From positions 1 to 37,523 of the forward strand of contig CAMVHB010000020.1 in NCBI GenBank assembly GCA_947167155.1: 37,523 bases of DNA. The letters are read 5' to 3'. A program made the position numbers and the translations under genes. This document shows positions 23,928 to 31,388 of this stretch, in pieces. A model generated the notes under the pieces. It was not told where the DNA came from and made no database searches. It saw nothing but the letters and a program-made list of their open reading frames with translations. Positions within the stretch are counted from its first letter, which is position 1, and each line of letters begins with the position of its first letter. The stretch comes from an uncultured Lachnospiraceae bacterium (lineage in GTDB: Bacteria; Bacillota; Clostridia; Lachnospirales; Lachnospiraceae).

Positions 23928-25010
23928 TTATCCTTCGTTATCAAGCTTCAAAATCCGAAGGCAGTTTGGCCTGTCGATCTTTACGGGCGGATTGCACATA
24001 AGAGCGTAATTTCCTTCGTAATTGATCTTGAATGTCCTTATCTCGTTTGAATCGTGATTCAGCGCGACATAATATTCATCTCCGGGGAGTATATGCGCCT
24101 GCTTCGGATAATCACCGCTGGTGGGCGTACCCCACGCATAGGTAAGCTGCCCGTCAAGACTGTTCCTCTTGAAAAATGATATCTCATTCTTTCCGCCAAC
24201 CGTGACCATCACGAGGCTCTCAGCCTCATTCATCTGGAGCGAGGTGGATTCCGCGGTGGGATAATTGTCATTCAGGACATTTACTGTATGGATCTGGCGG
24301 ATAAGAGGCGCATTATCTATATCATCATAGCTGTAAACTTCTATGCAGTTGTTGAGCTCGGTAAGGACATAGAGAAATCTTCCGTCAGATGAAAATTTAA
24401 GGCTCCTTGGACCCGCATCCATCGTGCAGCGCACGATATCCTCAAGCTTGAGCTGCCCGGTAGCGTAATCGACCCTGTATACCTTGATCTGGTTCAAGCC
24501 TATGTCTGAAGCAAAAAGATATTTTTCATCGGGGGAAAGGAGAACGCAGGTGACCTTCGGATGATCGAGTCTGTGCTCGTTCATACTGATAGCCACACCC
24601 TGATGAAAGATACCGCAGGCAACGTCGCCTATGGAGCCGTCGCGCTTCAGCCTCATCACTGTGACTCTTCCGTCGTGATAGCCTCCGATGAAAAGGAAAC
24701 GCCTTTTTGAATCAACCGAAATATAGCAGCCTCGAAGCCCGCCTGTCCAAGCCTGATTCACCTTCGTAAGGTCACCGTTCTCATCGATGGAAAAGGAGAC
24801 CACACCCTCGTCCGCTATGGAATAAAGGAATTTTTTGTCCGCTGATATACATACGTGGGAAGGATTGTTGACTTCGGCAACGGAGCGGTTTTTGAGTACC
24901 CCGGTCTTTTCATCTATATCATAAACATATATACCCTTGCTCTTATCGAGGGTATAGGTGCCGACATAGGCTACATACTTTTCCTTTTTCTCATTTTTCT
25001 TTTCTGCCAT
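23928..25010 (-). CDS. Beta-propeller lactonase-family protein (6-phosphogluconolactonase-like)
   Basis: 360 residues from the ATG at 25010; a GTG at 25019 would overlap the upstream gene, and the GGGGGTGA before the ATG fits better as its ribosome binding site. Repeated blades are visible: YVGTYTLDKSKGIYVYDID, HVCISADKKFLYSI, GCYISVDSKRRFLFIGGYHD, VLLSPDEKYLFASDIGLNQI, SLKFSSDGRFLYVLTELNN. This is the Lactonase (PF10282) fold of YkgB/Pgl. No signal peptide is present. Some members hydrolyse 6-phosphogluconolactone, but the family is broad and no zwf or gnd is nearby. The gene starts one base after trhP stops. Confidence 0.82.
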   Translation of the reverse strand: MAEKKNEKKEKYVAYVGTYTLDKSKGIYVYDIDEKTGVLKNRSVAEVNNPSHVCISADKKFLYSIADEGVVSFSIDENGDLTKVNQAWTGGLRGCYISVDSKRRFLFIGGYHDGRVTVMRLKRDGSIGDVACGIFHQGVAISMNEHRLDHPKVTCVLLSPDEKYLFASDIGLNQIKVYRVDYATGQLKLEDIVRCTMDAGPRSLKFSSDGRFLYVLTELNNCIEVYSYDDIDNAPLIRQIHTVNVLNDNYPTAESTSLQMNEAESLVMVTVGGKNEISFFKRNSLDGQLTYAWGTPTSGDYPKQAHILPGDEYYVALNHDSNEIRTFKINYEGNYALMCNPPVKIDRPNCLRILKLDNEG

Positions 25011-25011
25011 T

Positions 25012-26262
25012 TCAGTCACCCCCTGTATTTGCCTTCATCCGAAGAACATCGTATTCCTGTGCCGTAATTCCAAGGTCTATAAAAAGCTCCTCCTTCGGAT
25101 GCGGAGCCGAGCTTACCCTTTCATTTTTATTATTGTAAATGCCCCTCACCTTTGCAACAACGTTTGTACCGTCCGGTTTCATTATCTCAATTTCATCACC
25201 CTCTGAAAACTTATTTTTCTGGGTAAGGTGGATAAACCCTCTTTCATCCGTGTCAATTACGCTTCCGAGATATATGTATTTCTGCTCGTAGGTATTTGAG
25301 TCGTATATCTGGTCCTCATGCCTGGGCTTATGAAAATAAAAGCCTGTGGTATACTGGCGGTAGGTGCATTCGCTCACCGCCTCCATATAGGAGCTCTTGT
25401 TCGCTTCATATTTCTTTGGGCTTTCAAAAAGATCATCGATCGCCCGCCGATAAGCTCTCGCAGTCGATGCGACATAGAGCGCCGTCTTCATCCTGCCCTC
25501 TATCTTGAAGGAATCCACGCCGCTTTCGATGAGAGAAGGGATATGCTCTATCATGCAAAGATCCTTTGAATTGAAGATATAGGTCCCTCTCTCGTTTTCA
25601 AAGACCGGAAGATATTCCCCCGGCCTCGTCTCTTCCGAAACATAGTACCTCCACCTGCAGGGATGGGTGCACTCTCCCATGTTCGCGCCCCTCCCCGTGA
25701 AATAGTCGGAGAGAAGGCATCTCCCGGAATAGGATATGCACATGGAGCCGTGCACAAAGGACTCTATCTCAAGTGAAGACGGGATATGCTCCCTTATATC
25801 CTTTATTTCTTTCAAGGATAATTCCCTTGCCGTCACCACCCTCTTTGCGCCGAGGGAATGCCAGAAAAGAAAGGTCCTGTAGTTTGTATTGTTTGCCTGC
25901 GTGCTGATATGGATATCGATGTCGGGACAGAGCTCCCTTGCCATCGAAAAAACTCCGGGATCCGCGATCAGAAGGGCATCGGGCTTGATTTCCGAAATCT
26001 CCGAGAGATAAGCTGAAATTCCTTCAATATCACCATCCTGCGGGATCACGTTTACTGTCACATAGACCTTTTTTCCCTTACTGTGGGCAAAGGCGATCCC
26101 ATCTTTGAGTTCCTCATTGGAGAAATTCTCAGCCTTCGCGCGGAGAGAATACATATCGCCGCCTACATAGCAGGCATCAGCGCCATACCTTATCGCGGTC
26201 TTTAAAACCGGAAGCGATGACGCCGGGCAGAGAAGTTCCGGTTTTTTTGCATTATCATTCAT
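25012..26262 (-). CDS. trhP: U32-family tRNA hydroxylation protein TrhP-like
   Basis: 416 residues. The U32 signature is present as ESFVHGSMCISYSGRCLLS, with further cysteines in GECTHPCRWRY and the iron-sulfur/prephenate-binding type C-terminal beta domain after residue 330. TrhP proteins (B. subtilis YrrN/YrrO, E. coli YegQ) make 5-hydroxyuridine at wobble position 34 of tRNAs; older annotations call them peptidase or collagenase. The gene overlaps the stop codon of a trmR-like methyltransferase (ATGA), the same pairing as B. subtilis yrrM-yrrN-yrrO. That context strongly favours tRNA modification over proteolysis. Only one U32 gene is seen here, compared with two in Bacillus. Confidence 0.88.
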   Translation of the reverse strand: MNDNAKKPELLCPASSLPVLKTAIRYGADACYVGGDMYSLRAKAENFSNEELKDGIAFAHSKGKKVYVTVNVIPQDGDIEGISAYLSEISEIKPDALLIADPGVFSMARELCPDIDIHISTQANNTNYRTFLFWHSLGAKRVVTARELSLKEIKDIREHIPSSLEIESFVHGSMCISYSGRCLLSDYFTGRGANMGECTHPCRWRYYVSEETRPGEYLPVFENERGTYIFNSKDLCMIEHIPSLIESGVDSFKIEGRMKTALYVASTARAYRRAIDDLFESPKKYEANKSSYMEAVSECTYRQYTTGFYFHKPRHEDQIYDSNTYEQKYIYLGSVIDTDERGFIHLTQKNKFSEGDEIEIMKPDGTNVVAKVRGIYNNKNERVSSAPHPKEELFIDLGITAQEYDVLRMKANTGGD

Positions 26263-26909
26263 ACCAGTTTGTGAGCAAGGAGTATCCCGTCCCCAAGGGG
26301 AAGAAGATCCGTGAGAAAATCCGGATCCTTTGATACCTCCCGCAAATAGCTCCTTATCCTTTCATGTTCTGTCCGGTCACGCCTTTCAACGAAGAAGCGC
26401 GATTCCGTGACGCGTCCCTCCATTGAGACATTATCTGAAAACAATATCCCGCCCTTTTTGAGTAACCTTTTTATGTCCGGGAGCAGCACAGGATACTGCC
26501 CTTTCGCGCTGTCAAGAAAGATGAAGTCAAAAGGCTCTTCCAGTTCCTTTAATACCAGAACGGCATCGCCTCTTCTGAAGTCGATCCTATCAAGGATCCC
26601 AAGCCTCTTCCAGTTTTCCAAAGCCTCATCCGCCATGCCGTCATTGTATTCAATTGATGTGAAAGAGGCATCGTGCTTTAAAAACTCGATTATGAAAGCG
26701 GCTGAAAAGCCAACGGCAGAGCCGATCTCAAGAACCCTGTCCGGCTGCTTCAAAGAGAGCAGGAAGGAAAGCAGGTCCATAGTCTCTTCTTCTATGACCG
26801 GGATCCCGCGTTCCCTTGCGCCTTCATAAAAATCCGAAAGATCTTTTGGAAGAGGTTTTCTGAGACTTTCAGAAAATACCGAAAACCTCTTTTCATCAAA
26901 AGCCCACAT
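26259..26909 (-). CDS. trmR: O-methyltransferase, probably tRNA 5-hydroxyuridine methyltransferase TrmR
   Basis: 216 residues from the ATG at 26909 (a TTG codon directly upstream is less likely). The SAM-binding motif is VLEIGSAVGFSAAFI; the family 'YrrM/CcoAMT' acidic motif is FDFIFLDSAKGQYP, followed by GGILFSDNV. B. subtilis YrrM (TrmR) methylates 5-hydroxyuridine 34 to 5-methoxyuridine. The overlap with a TrhP-like gene that makes the substrate supports this assignment over a catechol or caffeoyl-CoA methyltransferase. The start lies 3 bases after the stop codon of rnj, with GGAAGTG as ribosome binding site. Confidence 0.85.
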   Translation of the reverse strand: MWAFDEKRFSVFSESLRKPLPKDLSDFYEGARERGIPVIEEETMDLLSFLLSLKQPDRVLEIGSAVGFSAAFIIEFLKHDASFTSIEYNDGMADEALENWKRLGILDRIDFRRGDAVLVLKELEEPFDFIFLDSAKGQYPVLLPDIKRLLKKGGILFSDNVSMEGRVTESRFFVERRDRTEHERIRSYLREVSKDPDFLTDLLPLGDGILLAHKLV

Positions 26910-26912
26910 CAA

Positions 26913-28577
26913 TTACACTTCCATGATGATCGGAAGTATCATCGGACGGCGGTTCGTCTCCTTCCAGACAAATTCCGAAAGCGCTGCCTTGAGCTCCGTT
27001 TTGATACGGTTCCAGTCATTTACATTCTTTCTTGAAAGGGCGCTCATGCAGTCGTTTAAGACCTCTCTCGCGCTATCCATCAGGTCTTCGGCACCCCTCA
27101 CATAGACAAAGCCCCTTGAAACTATCTCGGGTCCCGAAAGCACGAGTGCGGTTCCGGACTGAAGCGTCATAACGATAATGATAATGCCGTCCTCTGCGAG
27201 GCGCTGCCTGTCCTTCAATACTACAGAGCCGACATCCCCTACTCCAAGCCCGTCCACCATGACGGAGCCCGTATGGACCTTTCCTGTAACCTTTGCCCCC
27301 TCCTCATTCAGTGACAGTACATCGCCTGAAGAGAGGATAAAAATGTGGTCGGAGTCGTATCCAAGCATCTTTGCGATCTCGGCTCCCGCCTTTAAATGCT
27401 TGTATTCCCCATGCATGGGGATCGCATACCTGGGCTTTAAGATTGAGTAGATGAGCTTGATCTCCTCCTGGCAGGCATGCCCCGAAACATGGACATCCTG
27501 AAAGACCACATCCGCCCCCTTATGATAAAGCTCGTTTATGACCCTCGACACTGCCTTCTCATTCCCGGGGATCGGATGAGAGGAAAAGATCACAGTATCC
27601 GTGTCTTTGATAAAAATCTTTTTGTGAACCCCGTTCGCCATCCTGGAAAGAGCCGCCATCGACTCTCCCTGGGAACCTGTCGTGACGAGACAGGTCTTGT
27701 TGTCGGGATAATTCTTTAGCTCATCGACCGAGATCAAGGTATTTTCCGGAACAGTAATGTAGCCAAGTTCCTGCGCCGTCGCCATGATGCTCACCATGGA
27801 ACGCCCGTCTATCGCGCATTTGCGATCGAACTTTTTCGCGGAGTTGATGATCTGCTGGACACGGTCTACATTTGAAGCGAAAGTCGCTATTATTATCCTT
27901 CTGTCCTGGTTCTCGGCGAAGATATTGTCGAAAGTCCTGCCCACAGTCCTCTCCGACTGTGTGAAACCGGGACGCTCGGCATTTGTAGAGTCGCAGCATA
28001 GGGCAAGAACCCCCTTCTTTCCTATCTCTGCGAAGCGCTGAAGATCTATCTGGTCCCCAAAGACGGGAGTATAATCCACCTTGAAGTCGCCGGTATGGAC
28101 AACTGTTCCTGCCGGAGAATAAATAGCAAGCGCAGCTGCATCCTGGATGGAGTGGTTGGTCTTTATGAATTCAACCCGAAAACAGCCCGCGTTTATGGAC
28201 TGTCCAAAGGAGACCACCTTTCTTCTCACACGCGTCATCAGGCCATGCTCTTCAAGTTTGTGATCGATGATCCCCATAGTAAGCCTTGTCGCATACAAGG
28301 GAACGCTCAGCTGATCCATCACATAGGGAATAGCGCCTATATGATCCTCATGACCATGGGTGATAAAGATCCCCTTGACCTTGTCCTCGTTTTCAAGAAG
28401 AAAGGAGATGTCCGGGATCACAAGATCTACGCCCGGCATATCCTCCTCGGGAAATGCCATGCCGCAGTCGACGACTATAATGCTGTCGTCATAGCAAAAA
28501 GCTGTCATATTCATTCCTATGAGCTCGACTCCGCCCAAAGGGATGATAGACAGCTTCCCGTTTTTTTCGTTATTCAA
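26913..28577 (-). CDS. rnj: Ribonuclease J
   Basis: 554 residues, typical length. RNase J is a 5'-3' exo- and endoribonuclease in mRNA decay and rRNA maturation. The metallo-beta-lactamase motif HGHEDH is at residues 74-79, preceded by the N-terminal IIPLGGVELIGMNMTAF and the metal region DCGMAFPEEDMPGVD. The beta-CASP part contains GSQGESMAALSRMANG and FSSHPIPGNEKAV, then VHVSGHACQEEIKL and PMHGEYKHL. A C-terminal domain of about 100 residues ends the protein. The start codon is TTG at 28577, 8 bases inside the upstream DUF1292 gene, with GGAGG about 12 bases upstream; no in-frame ATG precedes the conserved N-terminus. An unusual start may keep expression low. Confidence 0.95.
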   Translation of the reverse strand: MNNEKNGKLSIIPLGGVELIGMNMTAFCYDDSIIVVDCGMAFPEEDMPGVDLVIPDISFLLENEDKVKGIFITHGHEDHIGAIPYVMDQLSVPLYATRLTMGIIDHKLEEHGLMTRVRRKVVSFGQSINAGCFRVEFIKTNHSIQDAAALAIYSPAGTVVHTGDFKVDYTPVFGDQIDLQRFAEIGKKGVLALCCDSTNAERPGFTQSERTVGRTFDNIFAENQDRRIIIATFASNVDRVQQIINSAKKFDRKCAIDGRSMVSIMATAQELGYITVPENTLISVDELKNYPDNKTCLVTTGSQGESMAALSRMANGVHKKIFIKDTDTVIFSSHPIPGNEKAVSRVINELYHKGADVVFQDVHVSGHACQEEIKLIYSILKPRYAIPMHGEYKHLKAGAEIAKMLGYDSDHIFILSSGDVLSLNEEGAKVTGKVHTGSVMVDGLGVGDVGSVVLKDRQRLAEDGIIIIVMTLQSGTALVLSGPEIVSRGFVYVRGAEDLMDSAREVLNDCMSALSRKNVNDWNRIKTELKAALSEFVWKETNRRPMILPIIMEV

Positions 28578-28854
28578 TTTTCAGTTCAACCTCCGTTCCG
28601 GAAAGTAATTCCGAAAAAACCTTTCCGAGAGATTGAAGGAGCGTATCATCCGTGACCACCTCGTAGGAGACATCCCCCGATACCTCATCCACATTTGTCT
28701 CATGGAGTATCATGGCATCGGCATCCTCATCCAAAGACGCTGCCACAAGCAGATATTTTTCCTTCGAAAGCTCGGTTTCTTCTATTACAAACAAAGAGAC
28801 GTCTTCACCCGACTCTTCGTCCTTTACTATGATCTGTGTCTCACGTTCATCCAT
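28570..28854 (-). CDS. DUF1292 family protein (YrzB-like)
   Basis: 94 residues, very acidic. It matches the DUF1292/YrzB family by position and pattern: short strands ending with Glu/Asp clusters (KDEESGEDVSLFVIEETELS, LVAASLDEDADAMIL). Function unknown. It is placed between ruvX and rnj; in Bacillus yrzB also follows the ruvX homologue yrrK. Its ATG overlaps the stop codon of ruvX (TAATG), and its end contains the TTG start of rnj. Confidence 0.8.
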   Translation of the reverse strand: MDERETQIIVKDEESGEDVSLFVIEETELSKEKYLLVAASLDEDADAMILHETNVDEVSGDVSYEVVTDDTLLQSLGKVFSELLSGTEVELKIE

Positions 28855-29309
28855 TATCTTTTCTCTTCTGATATTCTTTTTCGATATTCCTGGTTCAGAT
28901 AATCCTGCAGTATGATGATCGCAGCGGCTTCATCGACATGCTTTTTTATATCCTTCTGCCCTGAAAGTTCCATCTCAGAGAGCGCCTCCACCGTAGTCAG
29001 CCTCTCATCAAACAATACCACCGGAAGGCGAAGGCGCTTCTCAAGAAGAGCGGCAAACTCCCGTGTCTTTTCACAGCGCTCTCCTTCGCTCCCATCCATA
29101 TTCAGAGGAAATCCAAGGACGATCGTCCCGATATGATATGCTTGGGCAAGCTCTTCGATCACAGCGATCGTTTGTCTGAGCTTCCCGGGCTTACGCCGCC
29201 TGATGATCCCGGCAGAAGTCGGCTGGGCGGTAAGAAGCAGTTCATCAGATACGGCAGTGCCAACGGTATGCGCGCCGAAATCAAGAGCGAGAATACGCTC
29301 CATGCTCAC
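28854..29309 (-). CDS. ruvX: Holliday junction resolvase-like RuvX / pre-16S rRNA nuclease
   Basis: 151 residues, usual length of YqgF. RNase H-like fold with ILALDFGAHTVGTAVSD, the IVLGFPLNMDGSEG motif, FDERLTTVEA and a final DEAAAIIILQDYL, which supply the acidic catalytic residues (Asp10, Glu in DERLT, Asp in VDEAA). In E. coli the homologue matures the 16S rRNA 5' end; a Holliday junction activity was first proposed by fold. The start overlaps the ireB stop (ATGA). The ireB-ruvX-DUF1292 order is the conserved yrzL-yrrK-yrzB order of Firmicutes. Confidence 0.95.
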   Translation of the reverse strand: MSMERILALDFGAHTVGTAVSDELLLTAQPTSAGIIRRRKPGKLRQTIAVIEELAQAYHIGTIVLGFPLNMDGSEGERCEKTREFAALLEKRLRLPVVLFDERLTTVEALSEMELSGQKDIKKHVDEAAAIIILQDYLNQEYRKRISEEKR

Positions 29310-29575
29310 TTCTTCCAGGCTTCTCTGTCTATATATTCCTTTAAGAGCTCCTCCACCAGTTCATCACGCTCAACCCTCATGATAAGAGAACGGGCATTGT
29401 TGTGACTTGTGATAAAGGTGGGATCACCTGACATTATATATCCTACTATCTGGTTCACCGGATTGTAGCCTTTTTCGGAAAGAGCCTCGTAAACATTTTT
29501 GAGGATATCCTTCACCCCGACCGTCTTGTCCGACTCAACCTTGAAATATTGTGTGTTTGAAAGATCGCTGCTCAT
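29306..29575 (-). CDS. ireB: IreB family regulatory phosphoprotein
   Basis: 89 residues from the ATG at 29575, the normal family length; an upstream in-frame start would add 21 unconserved residues. The sequence TQYFKVESDKTVGVKDILKN and YNPVNQIVGYIMSGDPTFIT are typical of IreB (formerly DUF965, B. subtilis YrzL). In Enterococcus faecalis, IreB is phosphorylated by the PASTA kinase IreK on N-terminal threonines and affects cephalosporin resistance. Here only one threonine, Thr8, precedes the conserved core. It is upstream of ruvX as in Bacillus. No kinase or phosphatase gene is in the window. Confidence 0.95.
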   Translation of the reverse strand: MSSDLSNTQYFKVESDKTVGVKDILKNVYEALSEKGYNPVNQIVGYIMSGDPTFITSHNNARSLIMRVERDELVEELLKEYIDREAWKK

Positions 29576-29612
29576 AAGATATTTCCCACTTTCGTAAAAA
29601 CCAAAAATCACA

Positions 29613-31007
29613 CTACAGTATAATAAAATCCTTATCAATAATCAAGCAATCATTCCCCCGCATGCTCTTTGGAGTGCCCTTTGCAATGCAGCCGGCAGAC
29701 AGTTTGTCACTTGTTGCACTGTAAGGGACCAACACTCTTATATATCTTTCGGTGTATCCGCTGAAAAAAGAGGAGTCGCCAAAATCTTCCTTTCCTTCTA
29801 TGAGGACAGCAGCCTCTTTTCCAATGTTCCTCTTTACATACCCTTCCCTCAGACAATCCTGGAGTTCTATCAGTTTTCCTGTCCTATAAAGCCTCTCACT
29901 CTTTTTTACCTGTCCATCCATCAAGGCTGCCTTCGTTCCCTCCCGCGCGGAAAAGGGAAAGGCATGTATCTTTGCAAAACCGACTTCCTCTGCAAAAAGA
30001 AGGGTCTCTTCAAACTCACTTTTTGTCTCTCCCGGAAAACCGCATATTATATCGGCCGTGATCGCGGGATCATCGAAGTATTCACGGAGCACCTTGACCG
30101 ATGAAAGAAATTCCTCTTTGGTATAATGCCTGTTCATCCTTTGAAGGACCGAATCCGAACCGCTTTGAAGCGAAAGATGAAAGTGAGGGCAGAGAGCCTT
30201 CTTTTTTGAAAGCCTCTTTATCGTATCCTCACATATGGAGTCCGGCTCAAGTGACCCTAAGCGAAGCCTGAAATTTTCCCCTCCGGGAAGATTGCTTATC
30301 TCATCTATTATTGCCTCTGCCACATCAAAAAGGCTCTCACCGTCTTCCCCCTTGTATGAAGAAAGATTGATACCGGTAAGGACTATCTCCCTTCTTCCGC
30401 CTTCGAAAAACTCCTTTGCCTCCCTTACGACAGCGCTTAAGTCACGGCTTCTCGATCTTCCACGGGCAAATGGAATAAGGCAATAGGTACAGAATCTGTC
30501 GCAGCCATCCTGTATCTTCAAAAAGGCCCTTACTCTGCCGCCTTCCTGAAATATACTCTTTTTCTCTGAGCTTATATCTGTCCTTTCGTAGGAGAGCTCC
30601 TTTTCATTGATATCGGGAAGATATGCTATCCTTGCATGCGTGGTCTCAAACTTTTTAACAAGCGAAAGGATATCCGACTTTGCCGCGTTTCCGACTATTA
30701 TGTCGGCTTTGATCTCTGAAAAAAGCTGTTCTTCTCCAAGTTTTTTTACAGCGCTTTCCGAGAAGCAGCCTGCGCATACTATCACGGCAGACGGATTTTC
30801 CTTCCTTGCCCTTCTGACCATCTGGCGCGATTTTCTGTCCGCCTCGGCAGTGACGGTGCAGGAATTGATCACATAGACATCAGCTTGTTCTGAAAAAAGA
30901 ACAATCTCATAGCCGGCATTAAGGAAACTCTCTTTGAGCCGTTCAGTTTCGTATTCATTGACTTTGCAGCCGAGACTTAAGAATGCTGCCCTTTTATTTT
31001 CTATCAT
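29613..31007 (-). CDS. mtaB: tRNA t6A37 methylthiotransferase MtaB
   Basis: 464 residues. Radical SAM enzyme that adds a methylthio group to t6A at position 37. The N-terminal MTTase domain has the three cysteines for the second cluster (LGCKVNEYETER, NSCTVTAEADRKS, CAGCFSESA). The radical SAM core has CDRFCTYCLIPFARGRSRSR, and a C-terminal TRAM domain is seen around VKRNIGKEAAVLIEG. The YqeV/MtaB type is chosen over MiaB because of the LGCKVN start and the SRSR motif. It is the first gene of the long minus-strand chain; the ATG lacks a clear ribosome binding site but has TATAAT about 30 bases upstream. Confidence 0.94.
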   Translation of the reverse strand: MIENKRAAFLSLGCKVNEYETERLKESFLNAGYEIVLFSEQADVYVINSCTVTAEADRKSRQMVRRARKENPSAVIVCAGCFSESAVKKLGEEQLFSEIKADIIVGNAAKSDILSLVKKFETTHARIAYLPDINEKELSYERTDISSEKKSIFQEGGRVRAFLKIQDGCDRFCTYCLIPFARGRSRSRDLSAVVREAKEFFEGGRREIVLTGINLSSYKGEDGESLFDVAEAIIDEISNLPGGENFRLRLGSLEPDSICEDTIKRLSKKKALCPHFHLSLQSGSDSVLQRMNRHYTKEEFLSSVKVLREYFDDPAITADIICGFPGETKSEFEETLLFAEEVGFAKIHAFPFSAREGTKAALMDGQVKKSERLYRTGKLIELQDCLREGYVKRNIGKEAAVLIEGKEDFGDSSFFSGYTERYIRVLVPYSATSDKLSAGCIAKGTPKSMRGNDCLIIDKDFIIL

Positions 31008-31013
31008 AGATGG

Positions 31014-31042
31014 TTGACTTTTTTATTTTTTTGAATTATATT
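31014..31042 (+). promoter_or_regulatory. Sigma-A promoter of HPr-like gene copy 2
   Basis: TTGACT (31014-31019), a 17-base spacer and TATATT (31037-31042), near consensus. Transcription would start near 31049, with a leader of about 55 bases and AGGAGGT (31092-31098) 6 bases before the ATG at 31105. Confidence 0.82.
31035..31040 (-). promoter_or_regulatory. Candidate -10 box for mtaB, overlapping the opposite promoter
   Basis: Minus-strand TATAAT. No convincing -35 box is found (CTATGT at 17 bases). It shares bases 31037-31040 with the -10 box of the HPr-like gene on the other strand, so the two promoters could compete. Predicted start near 31028, about 20 bases before the mtaB ATG. Confidence 0.45.
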
Positions 31043-31104
31043 GCAGGCGTGAAAAGAACATAGCGGAACAAAAACAAGTATATTAAATCTTAGGAGGTAA
31101 CAAA

Positions 31105-31332
31105 ATGAAGAAGGTTGCTATATCTCTCAATTCGATCGACAAGGTAAAGTCCTTCGTCAACACGATCTCAAAGTTCGATTCTGATTTCGATCTTATCAGC
31201 GGACGTTACGTAATTGACGCAAAATCAATAATGGGTATTTTCTCACTTGACCTTTCACAGCCCATCGAGCTTACGATCCACGCTGATGATGACGCTGCGA
31301 TCCTTGAAGCGATCAAGCCTTATCAGGTATAA
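31105..31332 (+). CDS. HPr-like protein lacking the phospho-histidine loop (copy 2)
   Basis: 75 residues. The serine motif of HPr is intact: VIDAKSIMGIFSL (Ser41) matches Bacillus HPr KSIMGVMSL. The N-terminal loop that should hold His15 (GIHARPA) is shortened and reads LNSIDKVKSFV, so phosphoenolpyruvate-dependent transfer is not expected. The rest (ISKFDSDFDLI, IELTIHADDD) follows the HPr fold. It is a monocistronic plus-strand gene with a near-consensus promoter, a perfect AGGAGGT ribosome binding site and an intrinsic terminator, so it may be highly expressed. Similar to the protein at 3472-3696 (shared DAKS-x2-G motif). A Crh-like regulator is possible; a relative of unknown role is equally possible. 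Confidence 0.85.
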   Translation: MKKVAISLNSIDKVKSFVNTISKFDSDFDLISGRYVIDAKSIMGIFSLDLSQPIELTIHADDDAAILEAIKPYQV

Positions 31333-31355
31333 GAAAGCATTTTTTCACGAAATGT

Positions 31356-31388
31356 GCGGCATGCGGGAAACCGTATGCCGCTATTTTT
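31356..31388 (+). terminator. Intrinsic terminator of HPr-like gene copy 2
   Basis: Eleven-pair stem (GCGGCATGCGG with CCGTATGCCGC, one G-U pair) closed by a GAAA tetraloop and followed by TATTTTTAT. It starts 23 bases after the stop codon. Its T-run overlaps the stop codon of the converging thiI gene. On the minus strand no T-run follows the hairpin, so it is not clearly bidirectional. Confidence 0.88.

Noticed and set aside
25012-26262. Collagenase-like protease, the older name of U32 proteins.
   Set aside because: The overlap with a trmR-like gene and the cysteine pattern fit tRNA hydroxylation, and no secretion signal is present.
29576-29638. Extended N-terminus of IreB (21 more residues).
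   Set aside because: IreB proteins have 89 residues starting MSSDLSNTQYF, and the extra part runs into the end of mtaB.
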